From Shimia haliotis (GTDB taxonomy: Bacteria > Pseudomonadota > Alphaproteobacteria > Rhodobacterales > Rhodobacteraceae): a stretch of 64,000 bases of DNA. The stretch lies in NCBI RefSeq assembly GCF_900114415.1, contig NZ_FOSZ01000004.1:310001-374000 (forward strand), in the 5' to 3' direction. A program made the translations under genes and the position numbers. Positions 61,373-64,000 of this stretch are shown piece after piece (positions within the stretch are counted from its first letter, which is position 1; each line of letters opens with the position of its first letter). The notes beneath the pieces were generated by a model, which ran no database searches, had not been told where the DNA came from, and was given only the letters and a program-made list of their open reading frames with translations.

Positions 61373-62190
61373 CGTTTGGCGTTCCAGGAAAGGGAGGCAT
61401 GACGACGGGTGTAAAATTCGCCCATCAGCCCGATCATCAAAAGAACAATTCCCACCATGAGCGGATAGATCACGGAGGAATTGCGGGGGAAATAATTTAT
61501 GAAAGCAAATCCACGCGCTTGGTCGATGCAATGGAACAGCGGGTTCCAGTCAAACATCGCCAGCATAAAACTGGGAAGGGTGTTTGCGACAAACATTTTG
61601 CCGGAGGCAATCATGTTCGCGCGGGCGTAGACCGTGGACGCAATTGACACAAATGTCGGGAACCACGGCTTGAGCGCCAGAAAAACAGTGCCGATGGCCA
61701 AGCCCGTGAACCAGCCCAAGAGCAACATGCCAAAGGTCTGGATTGGCTTGTCAATCGAGATGGGCGTGAAGGCAACGTGATAGACAAACAGGATCGCAAA
61801 GAGCGACAGCACCTGAATATAGAGCGTACCCAGCGCCGCAGACAGGATCGAGATGATCGTGTTCATCGGCGCGTGTTTCATCATTGGCGATGATGGGCCT
61901 TCTGACCCCACCACCGCGCCCAGCGTTTTGGTGTGAGTCAGGAACAGAAACACACCGGACATCAGGTAAATCAAGAAATCCCCTCGCAGCACGGCGCTGC
62001 GCAACCCGAGAACCGAAAACATGACGTAGAATGCGAGCACGAAAATGATCGCCTGCAGCATGTTGGTAATGATTGAGAGCACCGCATTGCCGTGGCCTTT
62101 GCGCACGTTTCTGACAATCGAGTGATAGACCAACTCGAGAATATTCAGCGCTGACGTGAGTGTCGTTTTTTGTGCTGTATGTTGAAACAT
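61369..62190 (-). CDS. ABC-2 type polysaccharide export permease (KpsM-like)
   Basis: A 273-residue inner-membrane protein with about six helices, the ABC-2/KpsM/Wzm type that pairs with an ATPase (KpsT) to export capsular polysaccharide or O-antigen. Features include an amphipathic N-terminus (LELVYHSIVRNVRKGHGNAVL), then helices around 45-70, 110-140, 150-170 and a typical C-terminal WNPLFHCIDQARGFAF-PRNSSVIYPL segment. The matching ATPase is not in the window; since the next genes on the opposite strand are cysQ, kdsB and a glycosyltransferase, the region is probably a capsule or KDO-linked locus continuing to the right. Confidence 0.85.
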   Translation of the reverse strand: MFQHTAQKTTLTSALNILELVYHSIVRNVRKGHGNAVLSIITNMLQAIIFVLAFYVMFSVLGLRSAVLRGDFLIYLMSGVFLFLTHTKTLGAVVGSEGPSSPMMKHAPMNTIISILSAALGTLYIQVLSLFAILFVYHVAFTPISIDKPIQTFGMLLLGWFTGLAIGTVFLALKPWFPTFVSIASTVYARANMIASGKMFVANTLPSFMLAMFDWNPLFHCIDQARGFAFINYFPRNSSVIYPLMVGIVLLMIGLMGEFYTRRHASLSWNAKR

Positions 62191-62309
62191 TGCCTGTGCT
62201 TTGCGCGGGGTTATATCGTTATTGCAGGGAATTCTTGCCGTTCGGTTACGCTGGCATCATAAGGGGCCGGACTGTGCAGTTCAACAAATGCCCGCCTAGG
62301 AGAGATCTT

Positions 62310-63107
62310 TTGAATTACGATGTGCTTATTCCTGTTATCCGAAAACTTGCGATCGAGGCCGGCGCCAAGATTATGGAGATTTACAACTCCGACGATTTTG
62401 ACGTGAAGGTTAAATCGGATGACAGCCCTGTAACGGCAGCGGATGAGGCAGCGGATGCGATCATTTCGGCAGGTTTGCGTGCGGCGTTTCCGGACGTGAT
62501 GCTGGTGACAGAGGAGCAGGCGGACAGCCATTCGGCCAAGGGGGAGACCTTTCTGATTGTGGACCCGTTGGACGGCACCAAAGAGTTCATTCATCGCCGC
62601 GGCGATTTTACCGTGAATATTGCTTATGTTGAAAAAGGTGTGCCGCAGCGCGGTGTGGTTTACGCGCCCGCCAAAGAGCGCATGTTCTTTACTCAGGCGG
62701 ACGGTCAATCCGTTGAAGAGGTTGGCGTGTTTGATCTGGACGTTGTCGGTGAAACCCGTGAGATCAACGTGGCGAAATCGGACAACGCGGCGCTGATGGT
62801 TGTGGCGTCCAAATCGCACCGCGATCAGGCGACCGACGACTACATCAACAAATACAACGTCAAAGACAGCAAATCGGCGGGCAGTTCGTTGAAATTCTGT
62901 CTCGTGGCCACAGGCGAGGCGGATATTTACCCGCGTGTTGGCCGCACGATGGAGTGGGACACCGCCGCAGGCCACGCGGTTCTTCTGGGTGCGGGCGGTC
63001 AGGTGGTGCGTTTTGACGACCACACGCCGCTGACCTATGGCAAAGACGATTTTGCCAACCCGTTCTTCATTGCTTATGCACCTGATGTGGAGTTGAAAAC
63101 CGCCTGA
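62310..63107 (+). CDS. cysQ: 3'(2'),5'-bisphosphate nucleotidase
   Basis: A 265-residue inositol-monophosphatase-fold enzyme that hydrolyses PAP (and PAPS) to AMP. Metal-binding motifs are present: SPVTAADEAAD, VTEEQADS and the signature DPLDGTKEFIHRRGDF (about residues 85-100), with WDTAAGHAVL near the end. The TTG start has AGGAGA seven bases upstream and gives the usual family length; the frame is open further 5'. It removes the PAP made by sulfotransferases. It overlaps kdsB by one base (TGATG). Confidence 0.9.
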   Translation: MNYDVLIPVIRKLAIEAGAKIMEIYNSDDFDVKVKSDDSPVTAADEAADAIISAGLRAAFPDVMLVTEEQADSHSAKGETFLIVDPLDGTKEFIHRRGDFTVNIAYVEKGVPQRGVVYAPAKERMFFTQADGQSVEEVGVFDLDVVGETREINVAKSDNAALMVVASKSHRDQATDDYINKYNVKDSKSAGSSLKFCLVATGEADIYPRVGRTMEWDTAAGHAVLLGAGGQVVRFDDHTPLTYGKDDFANPFFIAYAPDVELKTA

Positions 63108-63907
63108 TGTCTGTTCTGATCATCATTCCCGCGCGCTATGCTTCGACGCGCTATCCTGCCAAACCCCTCGCGGAACTGCGCGGGGCCACCGGAGAAGCCC
63201 GCAGCCTGATCCAGCGCAGCTGGGAGGCGGCTTGTGCGGTCGAAGGCGTGGATCGCGTGGTGGTGGCGACGGATGATGATCGCATCAAGGACGCCGCAGA
63301 GGCCTTTGGCGCGGAGGTTGTGATGACCTCGGAAGATTGCGCCAATGGCACAGAACGTTGTGCTGAGGCGTTTGACGCGCTGGGCGGGGGATACGACATC
63401 GTTGTGAACTTGCAGGGTGACGCGCCGCTGACGCCGGCGTGGTTTGTTGAGGATCTGGTGCAGGGGCTGCGCGACGACAGTATGGCGGAGGTGGCGACAC
63501 CTGTGTTGCGCTGTGACGGGCGGGCGCTGAACGGGTTCCTCGAAGACCGCCGTGCCGGGCGCGTGGGCGGCACAACGGCGGTGTTCACCACTGATCGTCA
63601 CGCGCTCTATTTTTCCAAAGAAGTGGTGCCGTTCACGTCAGAAACCTATGCCGACGAAGACGCAACGCCGGTGTTCCATCATGTCGGCGTTTATGCCTAT
63701 CGCCCGTCGGCGCTGGGCGCTTACCCACGCTGGTCAGCGGGGCCGTTGGAGCAACTTGAAGGGTTGGAGCAGCTGCGGTTCATGGAGCACGGGCGGCAAG
63801 TGTTGTGCGTCGAAGTCGAGGCGCGCGGGCGGCAGTTTTGGGAGTTGAACAACCCCGAAGATGTCCCACGGATCGAGGCGATGATGGCTGAGATGGGCGT
63901 TGCATGA
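63107..63907 (+). CDS. kdsB: 3-deoxy-manno-octulosonate cytidylyltransferase
   Basis: A 266-residue enzyme that makes CMP-KDO from KDO and CTP. The CTP-binding N-terminus is LIIIPARYASTRYPAKPLAEL; VVATDDDRI, NLQGDAPL and HVGVYAYR are standard. CMP-KDO is needed for lipid A core or capsule. Overlaps cysQ by one base and the following glycosyltransferase by four (ATGA): a tight operon. KdsB here may serve capsule synthesis, given the context. Confidence 0.95.
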   Translation: MSVLIIIPARYASTRYPAKPLAELRGATGEARSLIQRSWEAACAVEGVDRVVVATDDDRIKDAAEAFGAEVVMTSEDCANGTERCAEAFDALGGGYDIVVNLQGDAPLTPAWFVEDLVQGLRDDSMAEVATPVLRCDGRALNGFLEDRRAGRVGGTTAVFTTDRHALYFSKEVVPFTSETYADEDATPVFHHVGVYAYRPSALGAYPRWSAGPLEQLEGLEQLRFMEHGRQVLCVEVEARGRQFWELNNPEDVPRIEAMMAEMGVA

Positions 63908-64000
63908 AGCAGCTTCCGGTCAGCGTGATCGTTGTCAGCCGGGGGCGGCCCCGGTCTTTGCGGCGCACGCTGATGGGGATTTCCCAACAGGTTTATCCGC
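63904..64000 (+). CDS. Glycosyltransferase family 2-like protein, N-terminal part (3' end outside window)
   Basis: The ATG overlaps the kdsB stop (ATGA). The visible 32 residues read MKQLPVSVIVVSRGRPRSLR and then RTLMGISQQVYP, the typical start of a family 2 glycosyltransferase (a hydrophobic strand, then a basic loop, then the L..L..Q.YP motif). The gene runs off the window end. It belongs to the cysQ-kdsB operon. Confidence 0.75.
   Translation, partial: MKQLPVSVIVVSRGRPRSLRRTLMGISQQVYP

Noticed and set aside
1..64000. CRISPR array, rRNA, tRNA, insertion sequence or integrase
   Set aside because: No spaced identical repeats of 24-40 bp, no cloverleaf-like stretches in the intergenic regions, and no transposase or integrase motifs in any frame.

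Overview
The window reads as a contiguous piece of chromosome from a marine alphaproteobacterium of the Rhodobacteraceae (Roseobacter group). This is inferred from gene content and order: rimP-nusA-ylxR-infB, ppiC-argJ-mutT beside secA, dnaK-dnaJ behind a sigma-32-type promoter, a secreted M10/RTX protease with a Met-Cys-rich N-terminus, a DUF2793 protein, paired sulfotransferases, and the G+C-rich codon use. No rRNA, tRNA, CRISPR array, insertion sequence or phage integration module was seen. The genus cannot be fixed from the sequence alone.

Layout. 1-16 kb is accessory and surface-oriented: Sel1-repeat proteins, an exported S74-type fibre-like protein, two sulfotransferases, a very large permease fused to a seven-repeat FG-GAP propeller and an ASPIC/UnbV domain, an RTX metalloprotease, a glycosyltransferase, a DUF2793 protein and UDP-glucose dehydrogenase. 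15-27 kb holds an SCP2 protein, an outer-membrane efflux lipoprotein broken by an in-frame TAG, an MscS-type channel, argG, ilvA, an Hpt / response-regulator-phosphatase pair, Hsp33, two NUDIX hydrolases and a CCA-adding-type enzyme. 27-40 kb carries an ABC exporter, an RNA uracil methyltransferase, a cell-wall group (two L,D-transpeptidases and a CAP protein), hemH, comF, grxC, a nitrilase-family amidase, a MarR regulator, ubiG, a proline iminopeptidase and a peptide-type binding protein. 40-46 kb is the translation/transcription operon rimP-nusA-ylxR-infB, followed by a 45-codon gene read toward it. 46-55 kb holds mutT-argJ-ppiC, secA, an unknown exported protein, a binding-protein/OmpA fusion and radC. 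55-60 kb holds an amino-acid-type binding protein, a lipoprotein gene interrupted by TAG, dnaJ and dnaK. 60-64 kb holds alkB and the edge of a capsule/KDO region (ABC-2 export permease, cysQ, kdsB, glycosyltransferase).

Functional themes. Several genes could cooperate in making or decorating surface polysaccharide: ugd supplies UDP-glucuronate, kdsB supplies CMP-KDO, and the ABC-2 permease and glycosyltransferases export and assemble. The sulfotransferases would release PAP, which CysQ clears. The most unusual items are the permease-propeller fusion (4906-7962); two intergenic arrays of an ACCGAC word repeated exactly every 11 bp and ending in the same GATTT tail (27020-27055 and 54935-54981); two genes each interrupted by one in-frame TAG; and the small 45-codon gene tucked against the infB terminator. 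There is no gene-free stretch longer than 300 bases.
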